Below, one piece after another: positions 1 to 8,404 of a DNA stretch of 64,000 nt (its first letter is position 1; each line of letters starts with the position of its first letter). Under the pieces are notes generated by a model that saw nothing but the letters and a program-made list of their open reading frames with translations, did no database searches and had not been told where the DNA came from. The translations under genes were made by a program, and so were the position numbers. Source of the DNA: Ramlibacter henchirensis (lineage in GTDB: Bacteria; Pseudomonadota; Gammaproteobacteria; Burkholderiales; Burkholderiaceae_C); assembly GCF_004682015.1 (NCBI RefSeq), contig NZ_SMLM01000003.1, forward strand, positions 1-64,000, given 5' to 3'.

Positions 1-1
1 C

Positions 2-22
2 TACTGGTTCAAGCAGCAATGA
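2..22 (+). CDS. 3' end of an unidentified gene (partial)
   Basis: The frame ending in TGA at 20-22 is open to the window edge and gives the residues YWFKQQ before the stop. The stop overlaps the ATG at 19 as ATGA, the usual coupling in a pilus-type operon. Six residues are too few to identify the protein; another pilin-assembly gene is a guess from context. Confidence 0.35.
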   Translation, partial: YWFKQQ

Positions 23-621
23 GCGGGCATCCCATGACCACCGACGCGTGCAGCCGCCCCATGCCGCGCCACGCCGCCCGCGCGATCCGCGGCTTCACCA
101 TGCCGGAGATGATGGTGACGATCGCGATCGCCGCCGTTCTCGCCGGGGTGGCGGCGCCGTCCGTGCGGGACATGGTCGCCAGGAACCGGCTCAAGTCGCA
201 CACCAGCGCCTTGCAGACCAGCCTGATGCTGGCGCGCACCGAGGCGATCAAGCGTCAGGTGCGGGTGGTGGTCTGCAAGTCGGCCGACCAGGCCGGCTGC
301 ACCACGGCGGGCGACTGGCAGCAGGGCTGGATCGTGTTCCTCGACGCGAACGATTCCGCCTCGGTCGATGCCGGCGAAACCATCATCGAGAAAGTCGGCG
401 CCCTCAGCGGCTCCTTCATCCTCCAGGGAACCGGAAACCTGGCCGACTACGTCTCGTATACCGGCAACGGGTCGGCCAAGGTCACGGCATCGGACAACGT
501 CCAGACAGGCCGCTTCAACCTGTGCCAGACCGCCGGCGGCGATGCCCGGCAGATCGACGTCTTCGCGACGGGCCGCCTGAGTTTCGGCAAGGAACCGGCG
601 CCTACCTGCCCCGTCACGTAA
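19..621 (+). CDS. FimT/GspH-type minor pseudopilin
   Basis: This is a type IV pilus or type II secretion minor pilin, exported and cleaved by the prepilin peptidase PilD. The prepilin site is visible: a short basic leader ends in RAIRG, followed by FTMPEMMVTIAIAAVLAG with Glu at +5 and a hydrophobic N-terminal helix. The rest has the GspH-like pattern LARTEAIKR and paired cysteines. At 200 residues it is normal for the family. An inner ATG at 61 would leave a more typical 11-residue leader, so the start is uncertain. A second paralogue follows 70 bases later. Whether it serves a pilus or a secretion system cannot be decided here. Confidence 0.85.
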   Translation: MSGHPMTTDACSRPMPRHAARAIRGFTMPEMMVTIAIAAVLAGVAAPSVRDMVARNRLKSHTSALQTSLMLARTEAIKRQVRVVVCKSADQAGCTTAGDWQQGWIVFLDANDSASVDAGETIIEKVGALSGSFILQGTGNLADYVSYTGNGSAKVTASDNVQTGRFNLCQTAGGDARQIDVFATGRLSFGKEPAPTCPVT

Positions 622-691
622 GCAGCGCCGGCGTCCGCGCCTCCTCCCGATTCGGGATGTCGAAGGCCTGACTCGCGAATAGCTTCAGGCG

Positions 692-1300
692 GTGCCTGCA
701 CCGCCTGTTACTTCGCTCTCTCCATGCCTTGCCGCCAGCGGGCCGGCCGCGGCGTTCCAGCGGCGCTCGAGCGGCATGACGCTGGTGGAGCAGGCGGCGA
801 CGCTGGCCGTCGCAGCGGTCGTGCTGGCCATCGGTGTTCCTTCCTTTCGCCGCGCCACCGAAACCAGGCAGCTGGATCACGCAGCGATGACGATGCTGGC
901 CACGCTCGGCCTGGCGCGCAGCGAGGCGATCAAGCGCGGCAGCCCGGTCGTGCTGTGCAAATCCGCCAATGGAGCTGCCTGCAGCGACAGCGGGGGCTGG
1001 GAACAAGGCTGGATCACCTTCCACGACGCCAACAACAACGCGCTTGTCGAGCCCGGGGAAGAGGTGATCCAGAAGGCGCAGGCTCTCGGACCGCACGTGC
1101 GTTTCACCGGCAACCTGCAGGTCGCCCGGTACATCTCGTTTTCATCCTTGGGCGCGCCCCGCACCATAGGCGGTGCTTTCCAGGCCGGCACGCTGACGGC
1201 GTGTCAACAGCGGGCGGGCCTGACGGCCGTCCGTCAGGTGACGCTGAGCGCCACCGGGAGAGCGCGCCTGGGCAAGGCGAGCGCCAGCGAGTGCCTGTGA
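692..1300 (+). CDS. FimT/GspH-type minor pseudopilin (tandem paralogue)
   Basis: This is a second PilD-processed minor pseudopilin. The cleavage site is SSG followed by MTLVEQAATLAVAAVVLAIG, with Glu at +5. The body closely parallels the preceding gene: LARSEAIKRG against LARTEAIKRQ, LCKSANGAAC against VCKSADQAGC, and a matching EQGWITFHDAN block. This points to a local duplication. The only available start is GTG at 692, giving an unusually long 28-residue leader with a weak ribosome site. It converges on nrdR with three bases between stops. Confidence 0.83.
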   Translation: MPAPPVTSLSPCLAASGPAAAFQRRSSGMTLVEQAATLAVAAVVLAIGVPSFRRATETRQLDHAAMTMLATLGLARSEAIKRGSPVVLCKSANGAACSDSGGWEQGWITFHDANNNALVEPGEEVIQKAQALGPHVRFTGNLQVARYISFSSLGAPRTIGGAFQAGTLTACQQRAGLTAVRQVTLSATGRARLGKASASECL

Positions 1301-1303
1301 CGC

Positions 1304-1753
1304 CTAGCGCCGGACCTCGTCGACCAGCGTCTTGAACTCGTCGATGTCCTCGAAGCTGCGGTAGACGCTGGCGAAGCGCACGTAGGCCACCTTGTCCAGC
1401 TTCTTGAGCTCGCGCATCACCAGTTCGCCAAGCCGCGAGCTCGGGATCTCACGCAGGCCCAGCGTCAGCAGCTTTTCCTCGATGCGCTCCATGGCGGCGT
1501 CGACCTGCTCGGTGCTCACCGGCCGCTTGCGCAGCGCCAGGTTCATCGAGGCCAGCAGCTTGCCGCGCTGGTAGTCGATGCGGCGGCCGTCCTTCTTGAC
1601 CACGGCCGGGAAGTTCACCTCCGGCCGCTCGTAGGTGGTGAAGCGCTTCTCGCAGTCGGCGCACTGGCGCCGGCGGCGGATGAAGTCCCCGTCCTCGGAC
1701 ACCCGGGTCTCGACCACCTGGGTGTCGGCGTTGCCGCAGAAGGGGCACTTCAT
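1304..1753 (-). CDS. nrdR: Transcriptional repressor NrdR
   Basis: NrdR is the nucleotide-sensing zinc-finger/ATP-cone repressor of ribonucleotide reductase genes. At 149 residues it has the family length. The N-terminal zinc ribbon uses C3, C6, C31 and C34, followed by RFTTYER and an ATP-cone domain (about residues 49-139) with the [14 protein letters not shown] nucleotide-binding segment. It lies nine bases downstream of glyA on the same strand and is probably co-transcribed from the riboswitch-controlled glyA promoter, an arrangement common in betaproteobacteria. Confidence 0.96.
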   Translation of the reverse strand: MKCPFCGNADTQVVETRVSEDGDFIRRRRQCADCEKRFTTYERPEVNFPAVVKKDGRRIDYQRGKLLASMNLALRKRPVSTEQVDAAMERIEEKLLTLGLREIPSSRLGELVMRELKKLDKVAYVRFASVYRSFEDIDEFKTLVDEVRR

Positions 1754-1762
1754 ATCGCGTTC

Positions 1763-3007
1763 CTAGCGGTAGACCGGGAAGCGGCGGGTGAGGGCGTTCA
1801 CCTTCTCGCGGACCGCGGCGATGTTGTTTTCATCGCGCGGCCTGTCCAGGACGTCGGCGATCAGGTGGGCCGTCTGGCGGGTCTCTTCTTCCTTGAAGCC
1901 GCGCGTCGTCAGGGCCGGCGTGCCGATCCGGACGCCGCTGGTGACCATGGGCTTCTCGGGATCGTTCGGGATGGCGTTCTTGTTGATCGTCATGTGCGCC
2001 TGGCCCAGCACCGCCTCGGCTTCCTTGCCGGTGATGCCCTTGGCGCGCAGGTCCACCAGCATGACGTGGCTCTCGGTGCGGCCGCTCACGATGCGAAGAC
2101 CGCGCTCGACCAGCGTCTCGGCCATGACCCGCGCATTGCGGACCACCTGTTCCTGGTAGGCCTTGAACTCGGGCGACAGCGCCTCCTTGAAGGCGACGGC
2201 CTTGGCGGCGATGACGTGCATCAGCGGCCCGCCCTGCAGGCCGGGGAAGATGGCGCTGTTGATCGCCTTCTCGTGCTCGGCCTTCATCAGGATGATGCCG
2301 CCGCGCGGACCGCGCAGGCTCTTATGGGTCGTGGAGGTCACCACGTCGGCGTGCGGCACCGGGTTCGGGTAGACGCCGGCGGCGATCAGGCCGGCGTAGT
2401 GGGCCATGTCGACCATGAAGATGGCGCCGATCTCCTTCGCGACGCGGGCGAACCGCTCGAAGTCGATGCGCAGCGAATAGGCCGAGGCGCCGGCGATGAT
2501 CAGCTTGGGGCGGGTCTCCCGCGCCTTGCGCTCCATCGCGTCGTAGTCGATCGCCTCTCGGGCGTCCAGGCCGTAGCTGACCACGTTGAACCACTTGCCG
2601 CTCATGTTCAGCGACATGCCGTGGGTCAGGTGTCCGCCCTCGGCCAGGCTCATGCCCATGATGGTGTCGCCGGGCTTGAGGAAGGCCAGGAACACCGCCT
2701 CGTTGGCCTGCGCGCCCGAGTGCGCCTGCACGTTGGCCGCGTCCGCCCTGAACAGCTGCTTGACGCGGTCGATGGCCAGCTGCTCGGCCACGTCGACGTT
2801 CTCGCAGCCGCCGTAGTAGCGCTTGCCGGGGTAGCCCTCGGCGTACTTGTTGGTCAGCTGCGTGCCCTGGGCGGCCATGACGGCCGGCGAGGCGTAGTTC
2901 TCGCTGGCGATCAGCTCGATGTGTTCTTCCTGGCGGCGGTTCTCGGCGGTGATCGCCGCCCACAGCTCGGGGTCGGTTTGCTCGATGAGGATGTTGCGGT
3001 GGTACAT
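1763..3007 (-). CDS. glyA: Serine hydroxymethyltransferase
   Basis: GlyA interconverts serine plus tetrahydrofolate with glycine plus methylene-tetrahydrofolate, the main source of one-carbon units for purines and thymidylate. The PLP lysine is K229 in [13 protein letters not shown]. The motifs ELIASENY near the N terminus and [14 protein letters not shown] are intact, and the 414-residue length is typical. The ATG at 3007 has a GGAAGGA ribosome site. Upstream lies a ZTP riboswitch, which fits control by a purine-pathway alarmone that signals folate shortage. nrdR follows in the same direction. Confidence 0.98.
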   Translation of the reverse strand: MYHRNILIEQTDPELWAAITAENRRQEEHIELIASENYASPAVMAAQGTQLTNKYAEGYPGKRYYGGCENVDVAEQLAIDRVKQLFRADAANVQAHSGAQANEAVFLAFLKPGDTIMGMSLAEGGHLTHGMSLNMSGKWFNVVSYGLDAREAIDYDAMERKARETRPKLIIAGASAYSLRIDFERFARVAKEIGAIFMVDMAHYAGLIAAGVYPNPVPHADVVTSTTHKSLRGPRGGIILMKAEHEKAINSAIFPGLQGGPLMHVIAAKAVAFKEALSPEFKAYQEQVVRNARVMAETLVERGLRIVSGRTESHVMLVDLRAKGITGKEAEAVLGQAHMTINKNAIPNDPEKPMVTSGVRIGTPALTTRGFKEEETRQTAHLIADVLDRPRDENNIAAVREKVNALTRRFPVYR

Positions 3008-3009
3008 GC

Positions 3010-3055
3010 GGCAGTCCTTCCAGACTTATGGTCCTTGTGATGCACAAGGGCTGCC
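3010..3055 (-). promoter_or_regulatory. Candidate translational switch: ribosome site versus anti-ribosome-site helix
   Basis: On the glyA mRNA the segment complementary to 3046-3055 (GGCAGCCCUU) can pair with the ribosome-site segment complementary to 3010-3019 (AAGGACUGCC) with 9 of 10 positions matched. The same upstream segment also contributes to the 3' edge of the ZTP aptamer and to a perfect 7-bp hairpin (3033-3049, CCTTGTG/CACAAGG). The two pairings exclude each other, which suggests ligand binding frees the ribosome site. This is inferred from base complementarity only. Confidence 0.5.
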
Positions 3056-3206
3056 CAGGCGAACGGCGGATCGCGGGGAAAGGAGCGGCGCCCTGGCGCG
3101 ATCGCGCGCGGCGCAACGTCATCTACCCGCGGTACGCTTCCCAGTGGTGTCCCACGTCAGCGCGGGCCACCCCCTTGGGGCGCCGCGCCTATCGCCAGTC
3201 GCGTAC
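3050..3206 (-). promoter_or_regulatory. ZTP (pfl-type) riboswitch in the glyA leader
   Basis: All conserved parts of the ZTP/ZMP aptamer are present on the minus strand. P1 pairs GUACGC (3201-3206) with GCGUAC (3132-3137). The conserved CGACUGGCG strand lies at about 3192-3202. The hairpin GUGG-GACA-CCAC followed by UGGGAAGCG is at 3135-3155. The 3' pseudoknot domain CCGCC..CGCCUGGGC lies at about 3052-3067. These aptamers bind ZTP/ZMP (AICAR nucleotides), which accumulate when 10-formyl-tetrahydrofolate is short, and glyA is a standard target. The about 60-nt linker between the domains forms a separate GC-rich hairpin. Confidence 0.9.
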
Positions 3207-3212
3207 GGGGAA

Positions 3213-3218
3213 AGTGTA
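3213..3218 (-). promoter_or_regulatory. Probable -10 element of the glyA promoter
   Basis: TACACT on the minus strand lies just upstream of the aptamer, so transcription would start about at its 5' helix. No convincing -35 hexamer is seen 17 bases upstream. Confidence 0.4.
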
Positions 3219-3261
3219 GCCGAGGGGCCGTGCCGGGGAGACCGGGCGCGGCCGAACAGCT

Positions 3262-4110
3262 TCAATAGAAGGCAGCGACCTTCTGCGGATCGGCCGGGGC
3301 GGCGGCCTCGGGCGCCGCCGGCGTGGGCGCCATCGTGCGGATGGCGGGCGGGGCGGGCGTGATCACAGGAACGGCCCGCCCGGCGGCCACCTGCTGCAGA
3401 CGCGCGTACTCGGCCAGGACCTTGTCGGCGTAGCCGCCGTCGTCCGGCAGATGGGCGGCGCCCACGTAGAACTTCAGCCCGGCCTGCAGCGAGCCGGCGC
3501 GCTGGATGCACTCCTGCAGCACCTTCACGCCCACGCGCAGGTTGGTCACCGGATCGAAGGCCGCCAGCTTGCCGCCGAAGACCTCGTACTTGTCGCTGTG
3601 GATGCCCGTCATCACCTGCATCAGGCCCTGGGCGCCCACCGGGCTCTGGGCGAACGGGTTGAAGCCGGACTCGATGGCCATCACGGCCAGGATCAGCGTC
3701 GGCTCCAGCTTGGCGCGGCGGCCGGTGTCGTAGGCCTCGGCCACCAGCGCGCTGAGCGGCTCCGGAGCCACCCGGTACTTCTTGCTCAACCAATAAGCCA
3801 CGGCGGCCTGCTGCTTGGGCAGGTCCTTGGGGTTGGCGGCCGTCGCGCGGTCGATGGCGTCCAGTTCGGGCACCAGCCCCAGCGCTTCCACTTGGCGGGC
3901 CTGCAGCCAGCTCATGAGCTGGCTTTCGCCCACCTGGCGCAGGTCGGGACGCGCAACCAGCGCCGCCAGCGCGACGACGACGGCGACGCCGAGCACGGCC
4001 AGTCCGTTGTGCGTGATATCGAAGAAACCTTCGGCGATGTCCGCCGCGAAGGTCCGCAGGCCCTGGGCCAGCCTGGTGGTGCGTCGCACCACTTCTCCTG
4101 ACGCTGTCAT
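3262..4110 (-). CDS. Membrane-anchored lytic transglycosylase (SLT domain)
   Basis: This cleaves peptidoglycan glycan strands with formation of anhydromuropeptides. A single membrane segment lies at about residues 36-53, followed by a periplasmic region. The SLT catalytic domain carries the general acid E147 in AIESGFNPFAQSPVGAQGLMQVM-type sequence (described here in short as AIESGFNPFA and GAQGLMQ). The C-terminal 40 residues are a Pro/Ala-rich low-complexity tail. An AAAGGAAG ribosome site precedes the ATG. A minus-strand promoter about 190 bases upstream leaves a long 5' leader. It could be a housekeeping enzyme or specialised for a cell-envelope machine. Confidence 0.88.
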   Translation of the reverse strand: MTASGEVVRRTTRLAQGLRTFAADIAEGFFDITHNGLAVLGVAVVVALAALVARPDLRQVGESQLMSWLQARQVEALGLVPELDAIDRATAANPKDLPKQQAAVAYWLSKKYRVAPEPLSALVAEAYDTGRRAKLEPTLILAVMAIESGFNPFAQSPVGAQGLMQVMTGIHSDKYEVFGGKLAAFDPVTNLRVGVKVLQECIQRAGSLQAGLKFYVGAAHLPDDGGYADKVLAEYARLQQVAAGRAVPVITPAPPAIRTMAPTPAAPEAAAPADPQKVAAFY

Positions 4111-4302
4111 AGCACTTCCTTTCTACGCGTGGGGCCTTCGGTCCTGTGTGCCCGGGGGCACTGGGGGCCTGGAGGCTCCTCGTTTGGATTGGTACGCCAT
4201 CGAAAGACCGCAGCCCTTGCCAGGGCCTGCAACGGTGATTCGACTTCGCCGGGTTCGGCAGCGGGTCGGGGTGTCCCTAGGTCAGCGGGAAGGGACGGGC
4301 GG

Positions 4303-4332
4303 ATTCTAGAAGGCCGCCAAATAACCGGTCAA
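4303..4332 (-). promoter_or_regulatory. Sigma-70 promoter for the lytic transglycosylase
   Basis: Minus-strand TTGACC (4327-4332), an 18-base spacer and TAGAAT (4303-4308) form a good promoter. Transcription would begin near 4296, giving a leader of about 186 nt before the ATG at 4110. That leader contains a stable hairpin (GCCCU/AGGGC core, about 4220-4250 on the plus strand) and no recognised riboswitch. Confidence 0.6.
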
Positions 4333-4531
4333 GAATAAGAGTGTCAGCGCTTATGCAACTGCTTGCGGGTAGAAGCAGAAATTTACGGGCTGGCTCGGCC
4401 GCAGGAAAGTCGGACAGAAGCGCCCGCTCTCGTCGGACGCGTCGTACAACAGGAGACGTTCGACGCCCGGCGACACGCTTGTCAATGCAACGCGCTAAAT
4501 CAGCGCACCCGCCGTCATTGAAAAACGGGGC

Positions 4532-4560
4532 TTGAAATGATTGGGGGAACTACCTAACTT
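4532..4560 (+). promoter_or_regulatory. Sigma-70 promoter reading toward the candidate small RNA
   Basis: TTGAAA (4532-4537), exactly 17 bases, then TAACTT (4555-4560) are close to consensus in this GC-rich background. The expected start is about 4567. It is divergent from the transglycosylase promoter at 4303-4332, and the 200 bases between the two hold nothing I recognise. Confidence 0.6.
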
Positions 4561-4566
4561 GGAGGC

Positions 4567-4757
4567 ACCCGAGTGATCGGGCCCTTGTACCGGGATGGTT
4601 TCGCTTCGGCGCCCCGTTCCGGTCTTTCCTGGGGGCAATCCCTTGCTCCCGGTGCCGTCGGGACCCTCTTCTCCCGCGGTACGCCCAGACGGCCGGACTC
4701 GCGCCGCCGTCAAGCCCGGCAGGCTGGCTTCAGGCCGCCTGCCGGGCTTTCTCTTTT
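4567..4757 (+). ncRNA. Candidate structured small RNA or leader RNA
   Basis: A stretch of about 190 nt runs from a good promoter to a strong terminator and has no convincing reading frame. It opens with hairpin CCCGA-gtga-TCGGG (4568-4581). A long-range helix pairs GTACCG (4587-4592) with CGGTAC (4677-4682), extended by GG/CC. Inside it GGTC/GACC (4621-4624/4662-4665) encloses an 8-bp stem with UCCC loop (4631-4650). The outline is rod-like, but I cannot match it to 6S, SRP, tmRNA or a riboswitch family. It may be a free small RNA or an attenuating leader of the DUF349 gene. Confidence 0.5.
4712..4756 (+). terminator. Strong Rho-independent terminator
   Basis: A perfect 13-bp stem, AAGCCCGGCAGGC (4712-4724) with GCCTGCCGGGCTT (4737-4749), and a 12-base loop are followed by TTTCTCTTTT. 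It ends the transcript that starts near 4567 and lies about 100 bases before the DUF349 gene. Confidence 0.8.
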
Positions 4758-4857
4758 GCGCGGCAGACCGGCTCGAAAACCGCCTGCCGGGCGCTCGCTT
4801 TTCCGCGTTCGCGGGCGCCTGCTTCAATCGGGGCGAGAATACGGGCCGGCCCCCGCG

Positions 4858-7644
4858 ATGCGAGGGCGTGTTTTTTTCAGACCAACAGAAGTGACCCAAG
4901 CCAGTCTCAAATCCCCCGACAGCCAGGCCCTCGATGCGCTCACCGGCGGCGCGTTCTCGGCGCCCACCTCGGGCGAGCGTGCCTCTCGCGTGCGCGAATG
5001 GCTTGCCGCCAACCCGAGCGCCGAGCAGATGCAGGAGGTGTACCGGGAGCTGAGCGCCCGCGACAAGGGCGCGGCGCGGGCGGTGCGCGAGAAGCTCGAC
5101 GAGCTCAAGCGCGCCCGCGGCCAGGAAGCCATCGCCGCCGAATGGTCGCAGAAGGCCCAGGGCCTGCTCGAGCAGCCCCGGCTGAACATCGCCGACGCCA
5201 TGGCCTGGCAGCGCGACGCGGCCAAGGCCGGCGCTCCCCTCAGCCGCGAGCCGCTCGCCGGCCTCAAGGCGAAGCTGGCCGACCGCGTCAAGGGCATTGA
5301 GGACCTCCAGCACCGGGTGCAGGTGCAGCGAGAGGCGGCCGTGCTGCTGGCGCAGCGGATCGAGGTGCTGTCGACCAAGTCCTGGCGCGACGCCCAGGCC
5401 GCCGCCGACGCGCTGCGCGCCGACGTGCCCGAATGGCAGACGCAGGCCCAGGCGCTGCTCGAAGACCCGAACTGGCCCAGCGTGGACTCGCGCTTCCCGC
5501 CCCTGCTGGAGGCCTCGCGCAGCCAGCTGCAGGTGGTCTGGGACGCTTTCCAGAGCGCGCTGGCGCAGGCTGTCGCAGCCGACGCCGACCCCGCGGCGCC
5601 GCTGCCGCCGGTGCCGGTCTGGGCCGATGAACTGCGCAACGCGCGCGGCTTGCCGGTCGAGCCCGCCCCTGCCAAGCCCGCGCGGCCCAAGGCCGACCCG
5701 GAGCTCAAGGCCAAGGCGGCCGAGGCGGTCACGGCCGCGATCGGCCGGCTGGAGCAGGAGATCGCCCAAGGCCACGGAAAGGGCACCTCCGGCGCCGCCG
5801 CCGCCCTTCGCGCCGCGCTCAAGGAGCACGGCAAGCTGCTCGAGGACAAGCTGGAGAACCAGGCCCACGCGCTGCTGGCGTCGGCCGGCGAGCTGGAAGG
5901 CTGGCAGCGCTGGCGCGCCGACCAGCTGCGGCAGGAGCTGGTGGCCAAGGCCGAAGGCCTGTTCGAGGCGGCCCCGGCGCCGACACCGGCGTCAGCGCCC
6001 GCGGAAGGCGAAGCGGCCCCTGAAGCCGCGGCGCCTGCCGAGCCCGAGCCCGCGGTGCGCAAGCCCAAATACGGCGGCCGCAAGATGCAGGAGCAGCTGC
6101 GCGCATTGCGCGAGCAGTGGAAGCTGGTCGACCAGGGCGGCCCGCCCAACCACGCGCTGTGGAAGCGCTTCGACGAAGCCTGCAACGAGGCCTACAAGGT
6201 GGTCGAGGCCTGGCTGGACAAGATGAAGGCCGAGGCGGCCGACCACCGGGCGCAGCGCGTGGCGCTGATCGAGGAAGTCCAGGCCTGGGCCGGTCAGAAC
6301 ACCACGGCCCTGAACGGCGACTGGAAGGGCTTCAACCGCGTCATCCACCAGTTCGAGACGCGCTGGCGCGAAGCCGGCCACCTGAGCGAAAAGGCGTTCG
6401 CCGAACTGCAGCCGTTGTGGAAGCAGGCGATCCAGGCGGCCGAGGCCCCGCTGGCCGCGGTGCAGAAGCAGAGCCTGGAGCGCCGGCACGCGATGATCGA
6501 GGAGGCCAAGGCGCTGGGCGCGGCGCCGCAGCTGCGCATCGACGCCGTCAAGGCGCTGCAGCAGCGCTGGCAGGCGGAGGCGCAGGCGGTGCCGCTGGAC
6601 CGCAAGCACGAACAGAAGCTGTGGGACGCGTTCCGCAAGCCGATCGACGATGCCTTCCAGCGCAAGACCGAGGACCGCGAGCGCGCCGCGGCGGCGCTGA
6701 GCGAGCGCGATCGCGCGGTGCTCGAGGCGTCCAAGGCGCTGGAGGCGGCCAACGCGGGTGGCGACGCCCACAAGATCCGCGCCGCGATGTCCGCGCTGGA
6801 CGCCGCGCTGAAGGGGCAGGCCCAGGCGCAGGCCGACAAGGCCCGCGCCGACGCGCAGCCCACCGAAGGGACGGCGCCCACCGAGGCCGCGACCGAAGCC
6901 GAAGGCGCCGAGCCCGCTGACCCCGAGGCTGCTGCTGAAGGCGAGGCGGCGCCCGCCGCGGCGCCCGCGCCCGCGAAGGCCGCTCCCAAGCCCGTCATCG
7001 CGATGCGCGGCGACGACCGTCCCGGCATGAAGAAGACCGAACCCGCGCCCATGGGCCGCGGCGGCAAGTTCGGCGACCGGCGCGGTGCGCCCGGCGCCGG
7101 CCGTCCCGGCGACCGGGGTGGCGACCGCTCGGGCCGCGATACCCGTTCTCCCGGCCGCTTCGGCGACCGCCCGCAGGAGGACCGTGGCCCGCGCCTCGGC
7201 GACGTGGCTTTCCGCGCGCAGCGCGAAGCGCTGGAACACGCGCAGCAGACGCTCAAGAAGCTCGCCGCGCAGGCGCACGGCGAGGCGTTGACGCAGCTGC
7301 TCTCGGCCTGGGAGCAGCGGTCCGCGGACCAGGTGCCCAGCCAGAGCGAACTGGGCCGCGCGGTGTCGCCCGCGATCCGGGGCAGCTGGGTCAAGGCGCT
7401 GCAGGCGGAGCCTGCAGGCGATCCGGGCGAGGCGCTGCTGCGCCTGGAGATCGCGGCCGAAGCCCCGACGCCGGCCGACCAGCTGGACGCGCGGCGCCGC
7501 ATGCAGCTGCATCTGCTCACGCGCCGCAACGATCCTTCCCCGGCCCAGACCTGGGGCGAGGACACCGCGCGCGTGCTGGCCACCGCATCCAACCCCGCCG
7601 TGGCGCGGCGCCTGCAGAACGTCCTGAAGGTGCTCCTGCGCTGA
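4858..7644 (+). CDS. Large DUF349-domain protein
   Basis: The protein is about 928 residues, mostly helical and Ala/Glu/Lys-rich, with several DUF349 repeats. The clearest is around REQWKLVDQGGPPNHALWKRFDEA and the next ones follow at 75-residue spacing (written as short motifs: LWKRFDEAC, DWKGFNRVI, LWDAFRKPI). Two Pro/Ala-rich linkers and a basic Gly/Arg/Asp-rich segment (GDRGGDRSGRDTRSPGRFGD-like) resemble an RNA-binding tail. The function of this family is not established. ATG 4858 is chosen by similarity of the following ALDALTGGAFSAPTS block to the usual N terminus; GTG 4891 is the alternative. The frame stays open upstream to 4573 but that part overlaps the terminator. Confidence 0.82.
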   Translation: MRGRVFFRPTEVTQASLKSPDSQALDALTGGAFSAPTSGERASRVREWLAANPSAEQMQEVYRELSARDKGAARAVREKLDELKRARGQEAIAAEWSQKAQGLLEQPRLNIADAMAWQRDAAKAGAPLSREPLAGLKAKLADRVKGIEDLQHRVQVQREAAVLLAQRIEVLSTKSWRDAQAAADALRADVPEWQTQAQALLEDPNWPSVDSRFPPLLEASRSQLQVVWDAFQSALAQAVAADADPAAPLPPVPVWADELRNARGLPVEPAPAKPARPKADPELKAKAAEAVTAAIGRLEQEIAQGHGKGTSGAAAALRAALKEHGKLLEDKLENQAHALLASAGELEGWQRWRADQLRQELVAKAEGLFEAAPAPTPASAPAEGEAAPEAAAPAEPEPAVRKPKYGGRKMQEQLRALREQWKLVDQGGPPNHALWKRFDEACNEAYKVVEAWLDKMKAEAADHRAQRVALIEEVQAWAGQNTTALNGDWKGFNRVIHQFETRWREAGHLSEKAFAELQPLWKQAIQAAEAPLAAVQKQSLERRHAMIEEAKALGAAPQLRIDAVKALQQRWQAEAQAVPLDRKHEQKLWDAFRKPIDDAFQRKTEDRERAAAALSERDRAVLEASKALEAANAGGDAHKIRAAMSALDAALKGQAQAQADKARADAQPTEGTAPTEAATEAEGAEPADPEAAAEGEAAPAAAPAPAKAAPKPVIAMRGDDRPGMKKTEPAPMGRGGKFGDRRGAPGAGRPGDRGGDRSGRDTRSPGRFGDRPQEDRGPRLGDVAFRAQREALEHAQQTLKKLAAQAHGEALTQLLSAWEQRSADQVPSQSELGRAVSPAIRGSWVKALQAEPAGDPGEALLRLEIAAEAPTPADQLDARRRMQLHLLTRRNDPSPAQTWGEDTARVLATASNPAVARRLQNVLKVLLR

Positions 7645-7651
7645 CGCGCGG

Positions 7652-8404
7652 CTAGGGCCGCGGCCGGAAGAAGCCGTCGAACAGCGCCAGCAGCGCCGGG
7701 AACCCCGTGGCGAAGCTGGCGCGGTTGACGAAATAGGCTTCGCCCGCCACCGCGAAGAACTCGCCGATGTTCTCGGCGCCGTATGGGTCGAGCCAGGTCG
7801 GCTCGCCGCCGAAGCGCTCGGCGATGACGACCTGTTCGCGGAAGCGCTCGTACTCGGCCTGCATCACGCCGAGCCAGGCCTTGCGGCGGCTCGCGAGCAT
7901 CGGCGGGCAGCCGTCCGGCGCGCCGTCACGCATGTCGATCTTGTGGATGAACTCGTGGATCACGACGTTGTAGCCCTGGTCGGCCGATGCGCCGGCCTGC
8001 TGCACGTCCTTCCAGCTGAGCATCACCGGCCCGCGCTCCATGGCCTCGCCGGCGAGCACCTCCTCCCATTCGTGCACCACGCCCACCTCGTCCTGCGAGG
8101 TGCGGCGGGCGACGACCTGGTCGGCATGCACGACGATGCCGACGAAGTCGTCGTACCAATCCAGGCCGAGGTGCAGCACGGGCAGCACGGCCTGCGCCGC
8201 GATGGCCAGCGCCATCGAGTCGGTGATCACAAGGCCCTGTGCGCCGTGGAACTCCTTGTCGTGCAGGAAGCGGGCGGCCAGTTCGCGCACGTGCACGAGA
8301 TCCGCATCGGAGCGGTCGCGCAGGAAGGGATATGCGGAGAGCACGTCCTGCCAGAGCGGCTCCGGGATCGGGCGCGCAGCGCGCCGCCGCCACCAGCCGA
8401 ACAT
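7652..8404 (-). CDS. mtfA: MtfA-family zinc metallopeptidase
   Basis: This is a member of the MtfA (Mlc titration factor A, peptidase M90) family, cytosolic zinc aminopeptidase-like proteins; in enterobacteria MtfA binds the glucose regulator Mlc. The zinc site HEFIH (H150, E151, H154) is present with the usual downstream glutamate-containing GEFFAVAGEAYF segment. The 250-residue length is normal. The ATG at 8404 overlaps the lpxH stop (TGATG). The frame continues upstream in lpxH but has no family similarity there. Whether an Mlc-like partner exists here cannot be seen. Confidence 0.9.
   Translation of the reverse strand: MFGWWRRRAARPIPEPLWQDVLSAYPFLRDRSDADLVHVRELAARFLHDKEFHGAQGLVITDSMALAIAAQAVLPVLHLGLDWYDDFVGIVVHADQVVARRTSQDEVGVVHEWEEVLAGEAMERGPVMLSWKDVQQAGASADQGYNVVIHEFIHKIDMRDGAPDGCPPMLASRRKAWLGVMQAEYERFREQVVIAERFGGEPTWLDPYGAENIGEFFAVAGEAYFVNRASFATGFPALLALFDGFFRPRP

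Noticed and set aside
4567..4757. 6S RNA (ssrS) or another known RNA
   Set aside because: Length is right for 6S, but I could not form the closing stem with a large central bubble that defines 6S, and no SRP tetraloop or tmRNA tRNA-like end is present. Left as unassigned.
5992..7592. Long antisense frames over the DUF349 gene
   Set aside because: They are products of third-position GC bias opposite a real coding region and show no domain or start signals.
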